Below, in pieces: positions 1 to 10,745 of a stretch of 64,000 nucleotides of DNA; position 1 is the stretch's first letter; every line of letters starts with the position of its first letter. The notes beneath the pieces are model-generated. The model was given only the letters and a program-made list of their open reading frames with translations, was not told the origin of the DNA and did no database searches. The translations under genes were made by a program, and so were the position numbers. This DNA comes from an uncultured Rhizobium sp. GTDB lineage: Bacteria; Pseudomonadota; Alphaproteobacteria; Rhizobiales; Rhizobiaceae. The stretch lies in NCBI GenBank assembly GCA_945952415.1, contig CAMFIF010000016.1:1-64000 (forward strand), read 5' to 3'.

Positions 1-72
1 TCGTTAGGGCTGCTTCCTTCCGGACCTGACCCGGTTGGCGAGTGGAACGTCCACCACCAACCTCCCAAGGGC
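1..72 (-). ncRNA. ffs: Signal recognition particle RNA (small bacterial type), 3' part outside the window
   Basis: Read on the minus strand, this stretch carries the hallmark SRP RNA apical segment: GGTCAGGTCCGGAAGGAAGC followed by AGCCC (about positions 32 down to 7), which forms the Ffh-binding hairpin. Upstream of it on the RNA is GCCCTTGGGAGGTTGG, the 5' strand of the long stem. The 5' end is placed near 72 from the start of that stem and is approximate. The 3' strand lies beyond base 1. The RNA works with Ffh to target nascent membrane proteins. Confidence 0.9.
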
Positions 73-135
73 ACATATCGGAAATTACCGCGGCAAATGC
101 AAGCCAAGGACCGAAAAAACTGCTAAGCATTTCCC

Positions 136-567
136 ATGGAAGCCAAATGGAGGCCGGGCTTGCAGGCATTTCTGGTGGATGAGCGGCTGGAGCGCGATTC
201 GGAGAAACTCCTCGATCTCGCCCTCTGCGAGCTGCGTCTGATGAACGACGTGCGCTGGCCCTGGCTGATTCTCGTCCCGCGCCGGCCGGAAGTTTCCGAA
301 ATCTTCGAGCTTTCGCCTGAAGACCAGCAGCAGGCAACCACCGAAGCCAGTCGCATTGCCGCACTTCTGAAGACCCTGACCGGTGCCGACAAGATCAATG
401 TCGCCGCGATCGGCAACATCGTCCGCCAGCTTCATATCCATGTGGTGGCGCGCCGCGAGGGCGACCCCAACTGGCCGCGCCCCGTCTGGGGCTTCGGCAC
501 GGCAGAACCCTATGGCGCGCCCGAAAGGGACGCCTTCATCGCAAGCATTCGCAAGGCTCTCTCCTGA
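136..567 (+). CDS. HIT-family protein
   Basis: The 143-residue protein has the length and layout of a single-domain HIT (histidine triad) nucleotide hydrolase or transferase. The active-site strand near residue 97 reads QLHIHVVAR, so the first His of the usual H-x-H-x-H triad is Gln while the last two are kept. The C-terminal half carries the GDPNWPRPVWG segment common in proteobacterial members. The ATG at 136 is the only good start. The TGA stop overlaps the ATG of nudC (TGATG at 564–568), so the two are probably translationally coupled. The substrate cannot be told from sequence; the nudC neighbour suggests nucleotide housecleaning. Confidence 0.85.
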   Translation: MEAKWRPGLQAFLVDERLERDSEKLLDLALCELRLMNDVRWPWLILVPRRPEVSEIFELSPEDQQQATTEASRIAALLKTLTGADKINVAAIGNIVRQLHIHVVARREGDPNWPRPVWGFGTAEPYGAPERDAFIASIRKALS

Positions 568-1529
568 TGACCCGATCGATCTTCGACCGTCTTCCGCCCC
601 ATCCCGAACCCAGCCGCCTTACGGCCTTTGCCGCCAATGCGCTCGACCGGCAGTCCGAGCACCGGGCCGAGGATTGCGTGGAACAGGCGCTGAAGGTGGA
701 TGGCGCCCATCTCTTCGCCTTCTCCGGGGCCAAGCTGGTGCTGAAGCATGACGGGCAGGTGCTCGATCCGCTCTTCGCGCTCTACGAGATGAAGGAGCTG
801 GAGCCGGATTTCGACGAGGCGGTGCTGCTCGGCTACCGGCGCTCCGGCGAGCCGCGGCTCGCGGTGCCGGTCAAGGCCGATCCGGAGAGTTTTGCCCGGC
901 ATCTCAAGGTGCTCGACGGCCGCACGATCTACCGCGAGGGCCATCTGACGGGCGAATTGCTCGGCGAATTCGCCCAGGCCTCCAGCCTGATGTCCTGGAA
1001 CGGCGTCACCCGCTTCTGCGGGCGCTGCGGCGCGCCGATGGAAAGCCGTTCGGGCGGCTACAAGCGGGCCTGCACCGCCTGCGGGAACCTCGCCTTTCCA
1101 CGCACCGATCCCGTCGTCATCATGCTGGCGGTCGACGTGGAACGCGACCGCTGCCTGCTTGCCCGCGGGCCGCATTTCCCGCCGGGCATGTATTCCTGCC
1201 TCGCGGGCTTCGTGGAGCCCGGGGAGACGATCGAGGATTCGGTGCGGCGCGAAACCTTCGAGGAATCGGGCATTCATGTCGGCCGTGTCCGCTATCATGC
1301 CTCCCAGCCCTGGCCCATGCCCCATTCGCTGATGATCGGCTGCTTCGCCGAGGCCCGCTCGACCGAGATCCGCCGCGACGAAACCGAGCTGGAGGACTGC
1401 CGCTGGTTCAGCCGGGAAGAAGCGCAGGCTATCCTTCTTGCCGAGGAAGGGGCGGCCCACTGGTCGCCGCCGGAAGGGGCCATCGCCCATCGACTGCTGC
1501 GCGACTGGGTCAGCTGGCCGGAGGCGTGA
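567..1529 (+). CDS. nudC: NAD(+) diphosphatase (Nudix hydrolase NudC)
   Basis: This 320-residue cytosolic enzyme is predicted to hydrolyse NADH/NAD to NMN(H) and AMP; the E. coli family member also removes NAD caps from RNA. An N-terminal domain (about 1–145) is followed by a zinc ribbon with Cys151, Cys154, Cys169 and Cys172. The Nudix box at about 214–236 (GFVEPGE, then RRETFEESGI) fits G-x5-E-x7-RE-x2-EE-x-G. The SQPWPMP element at 246–252, just after the box, is the subgroup signature that separates NudC from other Nudix hydrolases. The start overlaps the HIT gene stop, indicating a two-gene operon. Confidence 0.95.
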   Translation: MTRSIFDRLPPHPEPSRLTAFAANALDRQSEHRAEDCVEQALKVDGAHLFAFSGAKLVLKHDGQVLDPLFALYEMKELEPDFDEAVLLGYRRSGEPRLAVPVKADPESFARHLKVLDGRTIYREGHLTGELLGEFAQASSLMSWNGVTRFCGRCGAPMESRSGGYKRACTACGNLAFPRTDPVVIMLAVDVERDRCLLARGPHFPPGMYSCLAGFVEPGETIEDSVRRETFEESGIHVGRVRYHASQPWPMPHSLMIGCFAEARSTEIRRDETELEDCRWFSREEAQAILLAEEGAAHWSPPEGAIAHRLLRDWVSWPEA

Positions 1530-1632
1530 ACCAGCCGGACCGGATTACAACCCATGAATCATTTGTAGTTGCTTAAGGATATTGTTACAAAGAAAACAAG
1601 GTCGAGGGGGTGCGAGGCGGATCAACGGAAAG

Positions 1633-2883
1633 ATGGGAATACCACAGATTGCAGTTCCCCCTCCTCCCGGGCTGACGGCGCAGGCCGTGGACGCCGAGCT
1701 TGCCAAGGGTGCGAAATGGCTTCGCTTTCCGGCGGAGATCGAGCGGGCTTACGATGTGGAGACCGGTCCGCGCAAGGTGCAGCAGCTGACCATGTCGGCG
1801 CTGGTCGGCATCATTCTCTACAACCTGTTCCTGATTGCCGATTCGATGCTGATGAGCGACATGTTTCGCCTGGCGGTCATCGTGCGGCTTCTAGTGGTAA
1901 CGCCCATTTCCATCCTGATCTACATCGTGCTGCAGGAACACAGCCTGGCACGGTTCCGCAACCTGCTGGCGGCGCTGAACCTGATCCTCTGTTTTTCGGC
2001 GACGGCCTGGCTTCTGGTGCTGAGCGCGGATCCTCAGAAGGTTATCTACAACCAGGGGGCCCTGCTGATCATCTTCTATGGCTGCCTGATCCAGCGTCTG
2101 GAATTCTGGTATGCGGCCGCAACGGCGCTGATCTGCAACGGGATTTTCGCCCTTTCCGTCTTCCTCCAGGGCATTCCCTCGGGCGAGATCATCTTTTCGG
2201 TCGAAATCACGGTCATTACCGGATCGGTCTTCATTCTCTACGTCGCCTATACCATGGAGCGGGAACAGCGGCTTCTCTATCTCATGACGCTGCGCGAGCG
2301 GGTGCGGGCCGTGCAGATGGAGGGCATTTCCAACCGCGATGCGCTGACAGGGCTTTTCAACCGCCGGGCGCTCGATGCCCATTTCGAACGGCTCCAGGCG
2401 GGGCCGCCGGACTGGCAGGAGGACCATGCGGTCATCATTCTCGATATCGATCATTTCAAGATCTACAACGACCGGCTCGGGCATCTGGCGGGTGACGAGT
2501 GCCTTAAGGACGTGGCCCGCCTTCTCCTGGCGGAAGTGGCCGATGGAAGGGGGCAGGCCTTCCGCTATGGCGGGGAAGAGTTCCTGCTTCTCGTGCGCGA
2601 GCGGCATTTCGCGGCGGCCGTGGCGCTGGCGGAGCGGATCCGCGCCGCCTTGGAAGCGCGCGGCATTCCCCATCCCGGCAGTTCGACGGGACCAGTGGTG
2701 ACGGCGAGTTTCGGTGTTTCGCGGGCCGAGCCGGGCGATGCACGGCCGGACGACATCATTTCCCGGGCCGACCGGGCGCTTTATGCCGCCAAGCATCACG
2801 GGCGCAACCGCGTTTGGCCGAGCGCGCCCTGCCAGGCCGCGCAGCTTGCGGATACGGCCCGCCTGACCGCTTCCGGGGCCTGA
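1633..2883 (+). CDS. Membrane-anchored diguanylate cyclase (GGDEF domain)
   Basis: The predicted protein has 416 residues. After a short cytoplasmic N-terminus, about six hydrophobic segments span roughly residues 55–215. A GGDEF domain follows, with the metal and substrate segment LDIDHFKIYND, the catalytic RYGGEEF and the closing RADRALYAAK. GGEEF is a catalytically competent form, so synthesis of cyclic di-GMP at the inner membrane is expected. No RxxD inhibitory site sits at the usual place before GGEEF (the residues there are GRGQAF). The ATG at 1633 was chosen; an in-frame TTG at 1582 would add 17 residues. It ends 53 bp from the convergent pheA. The N-terminal membrane sensor is not a family I recognise. 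Confidence 0.85.
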   Translation: MGIPQIAVPPPPGLTAQAVDAELAKGAKWLRFPAEIERAYDVETGPRKVQQLTMSALVGIILYNLFLIADSMLMSDMFRLAVIVRLLVVTPISILIYIVLQEHSLARFRNLLAALNLILCFSATAWLLVLSADPQKVIYNQGALLIIFYGCLIQRLEFWYAAATALICNGIFALSVFLQGIPSGEIIFSVEITVITGSVFILYVAYTMEREQRLLYLMTLRERVRAVQMEGISNRDALTGLFNRRALDAHFERLQAGPPDWQEDHAVIILDIDHFKIYNDRLGHLAGDECLKDVARLLLAEVADGRGQAFRYGGEEFLLLVRERHFAAAVALAERIRAALEARGIPHPGSSTGPVVTASFGVSRAEPGDARPDDIISRADRALYAAKHHGRNRVWPSAPCQAAQLADTARLTASGA

Positions 2884-2936
2884 AGTCCCGGAGCCGCCCG
2901 AATGCAAACCGATGTCGCCCTTTTGCGGTACCTGCC

Positions 2937-3785
2937 CTAGAGCTGGCTGCGCATCTTGTGGCCCTTGTAGACCCCGAGAATGCGAACCTTTTCCGAGAAG
3001 AAACGCAGTTCCTCCAGCGCCTGGCGAACCGGCGTGTCAGAGGGATGACCTTCGATATCCGCATAGAACTGCGTGGCGACGAAGCGGCCACCGAGCTGGT
3101 AGCTTTCGAGCTTCGTCATGTTGATGCCATTGGTGGCAAAGCCGCCCAGCGCCTTGTAAAGCGCGGCCGGAATGTTGCGCACATTGAAGACGAAGGTGGT
3201 GACGGTAAGCCCGTCCGCCTGCTCCGCCCAGGATTCGTCCCTTGAGAGAACCACGAAGCGGGTGACGTTGTTGTCCGTATCCTCGACATTTTCGGCGAGG
3301 ATGTGGAGCCCGTAGAGATCGGCGGCGAGCCGGGGGGCGAGCGCTGCCATGGAACGGTCTCCGACTTCCGAAACCAGCTTGGCGGCCCCCGCCGTATCGC
3401 CCGCCACCACCGCCTTCCAACCGTTCACGCGGATGATCTTGCGGCACTGGCCGAGCGCATGGATATGGCTGTGCACGGTGCGGATTTCCTCCTTGCCGAC
3501 ACCCGGCAGCACCATGAGCTGGAAGCGGATCGGCATGAAATATTCGCCGACGATGTGAAGGCGCGATTCCGGCAGGAGATGGTGGATATCGGCAACGCGG
3601 CCGGCAATGGTGTTCTCGATCGGGATCATGGCGAGATCGGCATCGCCGTTTTCCACCGCCATGAAGGCGTCCTCGAAGGTCTGGCAGGGCAGCGGCTCCA
3701 TGGTCGGGAACATGTCGCGGCAGGCCATGTCGGAATTGGCGCCAAAATCACCCTGGAAGGCGATGCGGTTGGTTTTCATCGTCAT
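2937..3785 (-). CDS. pheA: Prephenate dehydratase
   Basis: The enzyme converts prephenate to phenylpyruvate in phenylalanine synthesis. The 282-residue protein is the stand-alone form without a chorismate mutase domain. The catalytic domain occupies about 1–185, with the ENTIAGRV segment and the essential T-R-F motif (NVTRFVVL). A C-terminal ACT domain covers about 195–275 (NIPAALYKALGGFATNGINM, then TKLESY) and should mediate phenylalanine feedback inhibition. It lies 12 bp downstream of kdsB on the same strand, so the two form an operon. The ATG at 3785 is taken; the ATG at 3779 is also possible and has better ribosome-binding-site spacing. Confidence 0.95.
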   Translation of the reverse strand: MTMKTNRIAFQGDFGANSDMACRDMFPTMEPLPCQTFEDAFMAVENGDADLAMIPIENTIAGRVADIHHLLPESRLHIVGEYFMPIRFQLMVLPGVGKEEIRTVHSHIHALGQCRKIIRVNGWKAVVAGDTAGAAKLVSEVGDRSMAALAPRLAADLYGLHILAENVEDTDNNVTRFVVLSRDESWAEQADGLTVTTFVFNVRNIPAALYKALGGFATNGINMTKLESYQLGGRFVATQFYADIEGHPSDTPVRQALEELRFFSEKVRILGVYKGHKMRSQL

Positions 3786-3797
3786 CGGAACGGTCCG

Positions 3798-4553
3798 TCA
3801 GAGAGGGGAGTGGCCGAGCATCTGCCGGGCCTTTTCGAGGTCGGCGGGAGTATCGACACCGAGCGGAACGGTGTCAACGATCTCCACGTCGATGCGCATG
3901 CCGGCTTCCAGTGCCCGCAGCTGCTCGAGCGACTCGCGCCGTTCGAGCACGGAAGGTCCGAGCGCGACGAAGCGCTCGAGCGCAGCGCGGCGATAGGCAT
4001 AGAGCCCGATATGGTGGTAAAGCGGTCCTGCCCCGTGCGGTGCGGTCGCACGGGTGAAATAGAGCGCGCGCTGGCGCGTCGCCGACAGGGGCGACCCAAC
4101 GACCTTCACCACATTGGGATTGGTTTTTTCCGCCTCGTCATGAATGACCGCTGCGAGCGTGGCTATATCCACGGCCGGATCGTCAAGCGGGGCGAGCGCG
4201 GCGCGAATGCTCTCGGGATCGATCGTCGGCAGGTCGCCCTGGACATTGACCACGATCTCCGCCCTGCCCTCCGGATCCGCCTTGCCGAGCGCCTCGAAAA
4301 TGCGGTCGGAGCCGGACTGGTGGCTTTCGGCGGTCATGACCGCCTCGAAGCCATGGGCGGTCACGGCCCGCACGATGTCCGGCGTATCCGTCGCCACGAT
4401 GATTCGCGAAGCGCCCGCTTCCGCTGCCCTTTTTGCCACCTGGACGATCATCGGCAGGCCGGAAATCTCGGCCAGCGGCTTTCCGGGCAGGCGCGTGGAG
4501 GCCATGCGGGCAGGTATCAGCACCAGAGACCGGTCAAATCGGTGATATTTCAT
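3798..4553 (-). CDS. kdsB: 3-deoxy-manno-octulosonate cytidylyltransferase (CMP-Kdo synthetase)
   Basis: KdsB activates Kdo with CTP to give CMP-Kdo for the lipopolysaccharide inner core. The 251-residue protein starts [35 protein letters not shown] is the family's nucleotide-binding signature. Further on are [15 protein letters not shown] and the C-terminal [11 protein letters not shown] segment. Length fits the family (about 245–255). The reading frame stays open upstream to 4718, but that extension matches no KdsB, so the start is placed at 4553. It is first gene of a kdsB–pheA operon, divergent from cycM. Confidence 0.95.
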   Translation of the reverse strand: MKYHRFDRSLVLIPARMASTRLPGKPLAEISGLPMIVQVAKRAAEAGASRIIVATDTPDIVRAVTAHGFEAVMTAESHQSGSDRIFEALGKADPEGRAEIVVNVQGDLPTIDPESIRAALAPLDDPAVDIATLAAVIHDEAEKTNPNVVKVVGSPLSATRQRALYFTRATAPHGAGPLYHHIGLYAYRRAALERFVALGPSVLERRESLEQLRALEAGMRIDVEIVDTVPLGVDTPADLEKARQMLGHSPL

Positions 4554-4708
4554 GAAGCGCCCTTCTCTCCCCAGCGAAAAAGTGGCAAAAAGTCTCAGCA
4601 ATCGGGGCATAAACACTGTTGCAACGGCGGACCAAAAGACATAGGTTCCGCGCGATTTCAAGATGGCCTGTTTGTACGAGGCACTGGCTACATGGGGAGC
4701 ATTCGCTG

Positions 4709-5266
4709 ATGAATTCATATGTGAACATGGGCGTCGGTGCCCTTCTGGGAACCGTTTTTGTCCTGATGTCCGTATCCATCGCGTCTGAAGGCATTTTCAA
4801 GTCCGAAGCGCCCGAGAAGGCCGGCTTCGAAATCGCAGCCGCCGAAGGGGGTGAAGGTGCCGCCGCCGGTGGTGGCGAGGCTGCTGCCGCCGCCGTTCCG
4901 ATTGCCGATCTTCTGGCAAAGGCCGATGCCAAGGCCGGCGAAGCCATCTTCAAGAAGTGTCAGGCCTGTCATGACGGGTCCAAGGGTGGACCCAACAAGG
5001 TCGGTCCGAACCTCTATGGCGTCGTGGACCGTCCGATCGCCAGCCACGAGGGCTTTGCCTATTCGGCTGCCATGAAGGACTATTCCAAGGGCGGCTCCGA
5101 AAAGTGGACCTTCGACCATCTGAACGGCTTCCTGCATGCCCCGAAGAAATATGTCGCAGGCACGGCCATGGGTTTTGCGGGTCTCAAGAAGGACGAAGAG
5201 CGCGCGAACCTCATCGCCTATCTCGCCACGCTCGCCGATACGCCGGTTCCGCTGCCGACCAAGTAA
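4709..5266 (+). CDS. cycM: Membrane-anchored c-type cytochrome (CycM-like)
   Basis: The 185-residue protein has one N-terminal hydrophobic segment (about 8–26) that should act as an uncleaved anchor. An Ala/Gly-rich linker (about 43–63) follows, then a class I cytochrome c domain in the periplasm. The heme site is CQACH (Cys84, Cys87, His88) and the likely sixth ligand is Met154 in AGTAMGF. This plan matches rhizobial CycM, which carries electrons to the aa3-type terminal oxidase. The ATG at 4709 follows GGGGAGC at 4694–4700. A strong terminator follows, so it is probably monocistronic. It is divergent from kdsB across 155 bp, which should hold both promoters. Confidence 0.9.
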   Translation: MNSYVNMGVGALLGTVFVLMSVSIASEGIFKSEAPEKAGFEIAAAEGGEGAAAGGGEAAAAAVPIADLLAKADAKAGEAIFKKCQACHDGSKGGPNKVGPNLYGVVDRPIASHEGFAYSAAMKDYSKGGSEKWTFDHLNGFLHAPKKYVAGTAMGFAGLKKDEERANLIAYLATLADTPVPLPTK

Positions 5267-5284
5267 GCGGCCAGATTTCCAATC

Positions 5285-5316
5285 GAAAAAACCCGGCCTC
5301 GCGCCGGGTTTTTTTG
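5285..5316 (+). terminator. Rho-independent terminator of cycM
   Basis: CCCGGC and GCCGGG (about 5292–5308) form a short GC-rich hairpin followed by seven or more T. The run of A on the 5' side mirrors the T run, so it could also work on the minus strand, but aroA ends 99 bp further on. Confidence 0.85.
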
Positions 5317-5414
5317 TGAGCATTGCAGAGAAGTTCAGGCCTCTCGCCGCACTAAATCTGCCCCGCTGCGGGAGGGCAGCAGGAGCGGCGCTCAAGGCCT
5401 CCGGAGCCTTTTTT

Positions 5415-7088
<1,674 letters not shown>

Positions 7089-7475
7089 GTGGCAAAAGCG
7101 GAACTTGGCACAAAACGGACTTGCCCGGACACCGGCAAGAAGTTCTACGACCTCAATCGCGATCCGGTCGTTTCCCCCTATACCGGCAAATCCTGGCCGC
7201 TCTCCTATTTCGAAGAAACCTCCGTTGCCGCCATCATGGAAAAGGCTGCCGAGGAAGAGGTGGCGGAAGTCGATACCGAAAGCACGGAAGTCGAACTGGT
7301 CTCGCTCGAGGACGCCGATGATGCAGCCGGCGCCGACGACCTGCCCGATATGGGCGATGACGATGTCGATCTCGGCGACGATGACGACGATACCTTCCTC
7401 GAGGCCGACGAAGACGATGACGACGACGACATGAGCGGTCTCATCGGCGTGACCGGCGGCGACGACGAAGTCTGA
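7089..7475 (+). CDS. FYDLN-acid domain protein (TIGR02300 family)
   Basis: The 128-residue protein belongs to a small alphaproteobacterial family of unknown function. The N-terminal half has the diagnostic GTKRTCPDTGKKFYDLN followed by RDPVVSPYTGKSWP, which looks like a compact zinc-ribbon-like fold. The C-terminal half is an extreme acidic tail, with long runs of Asp and Glu between about residues 70 and 115. The GTG at 7089, 8 bp after AAGAGG, gives the family's usual start; an upstream in-frame ATG at 7029 would add 20 unrelated residues. A strong terminator follows. A role in binding basic partners or nucleic acid has been guessed for such proteins but is not shown here. Confidence 0.85.
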   Translation: MAKAELGTKRTCPDTGKKFYDLNRDPVVSPYTGKSWPLSYFEETSVAAIMEKAAEEEVAEVDTESTEVELVSLEDADDAAGADDLPDMGDDDVDLGDDDDDTFLEADEDDDDDDMSGLIGVTGGDDEV

Positions 7476-7492
7476 TCCGAAGAGGGAATACC

Positions 7493-7537
7493 CGTCCGGC
7501 GCAAGGTTTTGAAAAAAATGCGCCGGACGTTTTTTTT
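7493..7537 (+). terminator. Rho-independent terminator after the FYDLN gene
   Basis: CGTCCGGCGCA pairs with TGCGCCGGACG across a short A/T-rich loop, followed by eight T (7530–7537). The 11-bp perfect stem makes this one of the strongest terminators in the window. Confidence 0.9.
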
Positions 7538-7636
7538 GGGCTTGTCATCTGCGGAAACTGCAAGTATCAAGCCGCCACCGACGGGGACGAAACATCCTCC
7601 TCGGTTCCCGGACCGGGTTCAACCGGTACCTTCGAT

Positions 7637-7712
<76 letters not shown>

Positions 7713-7865
7713 AATTTTCTTCCCTTTCTTTTTGGTGCGCTTCATTAGCGGTTTGTTAGTGATATAAATATCTAATATTCCTCATACATTACGTATATTC
7801 CATCATTATGGTCGTCCGTCCTGTCCATGGCCGGCAACAAGCGCCCTATTTCAGGAGATTGCCTT

Positions 7866-8573
7866 ATGGTTTCCGTTTCTCCCTACAAGAACGCAATGAC
7901 ATTTGACCTTTATGTCCAGAGCAAAAAGACATTGGATGCGAGGGATCTCCTTAACTCCCAAGAGATCGGTTTCTTCCCGCCGCAAATACAGGCAGCGGTA
8001 ACCCAGGCCCTTACCACCGACGAGAAACTGACAAAGGAATATCAGCAGAATTACAAGGCGCTCGTGGAGGAATATGGCAAGCCGAAAGACGAGGCGGACG
8101 AGGTCGCGTTGCATGCGGGCGCGCTTTTCGCCACGATTATTACCAATCGCGAAAAGTTTCCGCCGCAGAGCTTCTCCATCCAGATCGATATCGGCCACGG
8201 GCAAACCAAGACGCTCGAGATCAAGGATGCCTCCATGTATGCGGGCATTACCTTCAAGCGACAGCAGATCGAGCGACTGGAAAAATACATGGATGAGGTG
8301 AAGGCGAAATCTGCCCAGACGGCGCTGGACAACAGCCATAGCGTTTCTCCCGCGCTCGGCGTTCTGGGCAAAATGCTCAGCATCATTTCCATGCAGAAGG
8401 CGGAAGGCGAGGCAGCAAAGACGGCGGAAAACGGCGAGGTGGGAGATACGGGCAAGTCGAAGACCGATCAGAACCCAAAGGCTGCACCGGATCTGAAAAT
8501 GGAGGAGCAGACGCTCGTCCAGTTCGTGCGCGACTTTGCCAAGATCGTGAGAGAGGCCTATCAGGAGGCGTGA
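7866..8573 (+). CDS. Hypothetical protein, orphan gene next to tRNA-Ala
   Basis: I do not recognise this 235-residue protein. It has no signal peptide or membrane segment, is rich in Lys, Glu, Gln and Ala, and looks largely helical. The segment at about 135–160 (FKRQQIERLEKYMDEVKAKS) looks like an amphipathic helix or short coiled coil. A low-complexity charged linker (about 185–215) precedes a final helix. The ATG at 7866 has AGGAG at 7853–7857. Codon use is less GC-rich than in its neighbours and the upstream 150 bp are AT-rich. With its place just after a tRNA, this hints at acquired DNA. Expression is likely because of the good ribosome binding site. Confidence 0.6.
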   Translation: MVSVSPYKNAMTFDLYVQSKKTLDARDLLNSQEIGFFPPQIQAAVTQALTTDEKLTKEYQQNYKALVEEYGKPKDEADEVALHAGALFATIITNREKFPPQSFSIQIDIGHGQTKTLEIKDASMYAGITFKRQQIERLEKYMDEVKAKSAQTALDNSHSVSPALGVLGKMLSIISMQKAEGEAAKTAENGEVGDTGKSKTDQNPKAAPDLKMEEQTLVQFVRDFAKIVREAYQEA

Positions 8574-8734
8574 GAGAGCCGGAGCCGAGCCGCGATCATT
8601 TTTGGGCGACTGTTTTAACATATGTTCTTTTTAAAGCGCAGGATGTGATTTTGGTGTAAAAGGCCGCCCCAGCGAAGCCGTCCGCCAACAGGGAATCATG
8701 GCGGGACGTGGCGCGAATAGGGGACAGACATCAC

Positions 8735-9928
8735 ATGAGCTTTACGGAAACCACGTCCAAATCCTGGTTCACCCGCATCAAGGAAGCGCTGATCAAGATC
8801 GTCATCGGGCTGATCCTGATCGTGGCCTCCATCGTCCTGCTCTTCTGGAACGAGGGCCGGGCGATCAACACTTACCGGGCGCTTGTCGAGGGCGCCGGGC
8901 TGGTGGTCGATGTGGATTCGGCCGCACCGGACACCGCAAACGAGGGCAAGCTTGTGCATATCTCGGGCTCGGTGACGCCTGGCGGCACGGTCGAGGACAG
9001 CCAGTTCGGCATCAGCGCCGATGGGGCCGTGGGCCTCAGCCGCTCGGTGGAAATGTACCAGTGGGTGGAAAAGCAGGAGTCCAAGACGGAGAAGAAGTTC
9101 GGCGGCGGCGAGGAAACCGTCACCACCTACAGCTATTCGAAGGAATGGAGCGACCGCCACGTCGATTCCTCCGATTTCAAGCAGCCGGACGGTCACCAGA
9201 ACCCGGACATGCCTGTTGCAAGCGAGCGCTTTGAAGTGCCGGATGCCAAGGTCGGCGGCTTCACCATCAAGGGCGAAGACATTGCTCCGCTCGGCGATGC
9301 GAGCCCGGTCAAGCTTTCCCAGGAGAATGTGGATGCCTTCAATGCCTTCTTCGGTGACAATCGTCCGGTGAAGCTCGCCCAGGGCGGCATCTATGCCGGC
9401 GCCAATCCGTCCAGCCCCTCAGTCGGCGATCTGAAGATCACCTATATGCGCGGCGACCTGAAGGAAGCGAGCTTCGTCGGCAAGCAGACCGGCGAGGGCC
9501 TTGGCCCCTATGCGGCCACCAACGGGCATGAAATCTTCCTCTCTGCCGCAGGCAAGGTGCCGGCCCAGCAGATGTTCAAGGATGCCGAAGACGCCAATGT
9601 CATCATCACCTGGCTGGTCCGGGTGGGCGGCCTGTTCATGATGCTGATCGGCTTCTCCATGACCTTCTCCATCCTGTCGGTGCTGGCAGATGTCATTCCC
9701 TTCCTCGGCTCGCTGGTGGCCTTCGGCACGGGCACGATGGCTCTTCTGCTGACGCTCGTTGTCGGACCGGTGGTGATAGCGCTTGGCTGGTTTGCCTATC
9801 GTCCGCTGTTGGCGCTCGCCATCATTGCAGGCGGCGCGGTGATTGCCGGCGGGATCTGGTATCTGCGGCGCGGCAAGGCAGCGGTCGCGCCGGCGGGCAC
9901 CCAGCCCCTCGGCAGACCGCAGGCTTGA
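8735..9928 (+). CDS. TMEM43-family membrane protein
   Basis: The 397-residue protein has the TMEM43/LUMA layout. One membrane segment near the N-terminus (about 20–38, IVIGLILIVASIVLLFW) is followed by the family's NEGRAI motif, then a large soluble domain of about 250 residues. Three or four membrane segments close the chain (about 290–385). The soluble part should lie in the periplasm. The function in bacteria is unknown. The ATG at 8735 has GGGGACA upstream; an in-frame ATG at 8708 is less likely. It is 7 bp from the next gene, so the two are probably cotranscribed. Confidence 0.8.
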   Translation: MSFTETTSKSWFTRIKEALIKIVIGLILIVASIVLLFWNEGRAINTYRALVEGAGLVVDVDSAAPDTANEGKLVHISGSVTPGGTVEDSQFGISADGAVGLSRSVEMYQWVEKQESKTEKKFGGGEETVTTYSYSKEWSDRHVDSSDFKQPDGHQNPDMPVASERFEVPDAKVGGFTIKGEDIAPLGDASPVKLSQENVDAFNAFFGDNRPVKLAQGGIYAGANPSSPSVGDLKITYMRGDLKEASFVGKQTGEGLGPYAATNGHEIFLSAAGKVPAQQMFKDAEDANVIITWLVRVGGLFMMLIGFSMTFSILSVLADVIPFLGSLVAFGTGTMALLLTLVVGPVVIALGWFAYRPLLALAIIAGGAVIAGGIWYLRRGKAAVAPAGTQPLGRPQA

Positions 9929-9935
9929 GGTTTGA

Positions 9936-10724
9936 ATGTATCTGATTTCCAAGGTCTACGGGCTGCTGATGCAGCCATTGAGCCTGGTCTTCTTCCTGAT
10001 GCTCGCCGCGCTCGCGGCGGGCATTTTCCGCTTCAGGCGGATCCAGCTGGGACTCTCGCTTGCGAGCATCCTCATTCTGTTCGTCACGCTTTTCACCACC
10101 AGCGGCGCCCTCCTGACGGCGGCGCTGGAGGAGCGCTTTCCGCGCCCGGTACTCACCGCACCGCCCGCCTGCCTTGTGGTTCTCGGCGGCGGCTTCGAGA
10201 GCGAAACGGCGACCAACCGGCAGAGCTACGAGCTCAACAATGCGGGCGACCGCTTCGTGGAAATGATGCGGCTCGCCCGGCTCTATCCGCAGGCAAAAAT
10301 CATCGTCTCGGGCGGCGACGGCCACATGACCGCCGCCTATGACGACGACACGACCATTGCCCGGCGTCTGATTTCGGGTTTCGGCATCGAGCCCGAGCGA
10401 CTGATTGCCGAACCGCTCTCGCGCAACACTTACGAGAATGCGCTCAACAGCGCGGCGATCCTGAAGCGGGAAAAGCTCGGGCCCTGCCTCCTCGTCACCT
10501 CCGCCTTCCACATGCCCAGGGCTGTCGGCATGTTCCGCAAGGTGGGAGAGACGGTCATTCCCTGGCCGGTCGATTACCGCACGGACGGAAAGACCAGCTT
10601 CGGCCTCGATTTCACCGAGCCGATGACCAATGTGGACCTGATGACAACAGGGGTTCTGGAATGGTGGGGACTGCTCGGCAATTATCTTGCCGGACGGGTG
10701 GACACGCTCTTTCCGGCACCCTGA
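9936..10724 (+). CDS. YdcF/ElyC-family protein (DUF218)
   Basis: This 262-residue inner-membrane protein has two N-terminal hydrophobic segments (about 8–28 and 35–58) and a DUF218 domain from about residue 78. DUF218 hallmarks are visible: CLVVLGGGFE, IIVSGGDG, LSRNTYENALNS and LLVTSAFHMPRAV. ElyC-type members act in cell-envelope and peptidoglycan or lipid-carrier homeostasis in E. coli; whether this one does is not shown. It follows the TMEM43 gene by 7 bp, which suggests a two-gene envelope operon. It is convergent with the next minus-strand gene (22 bp apart). Confidence 0.85.
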   Translation: MYLISKVYGLLMQPLSLVFFLMLAALAAGIFRFRRIQLGLSLASILILFVTLFTTSGALLTAALEERFPRPVLTAPPACLVVLGGGFESETATNRQSYELNNAGDRFVEMMRLARLYPQAKIIVSGGDGHMTAAYDDDTTIARRLISGFGIEPERLIAEPLSRNTYENALNSAAILKREKLGPCLLVTSAFHMPRAVGMFRKVGETVIPWPVDYRTDGKTSFGLDFTEPMTNVDLMTTGVLEWWGLLGNYLAGRVDTLFPAP

Positions 10725-10745
10725 GCGCCCCGGGCAATCTTCCCG

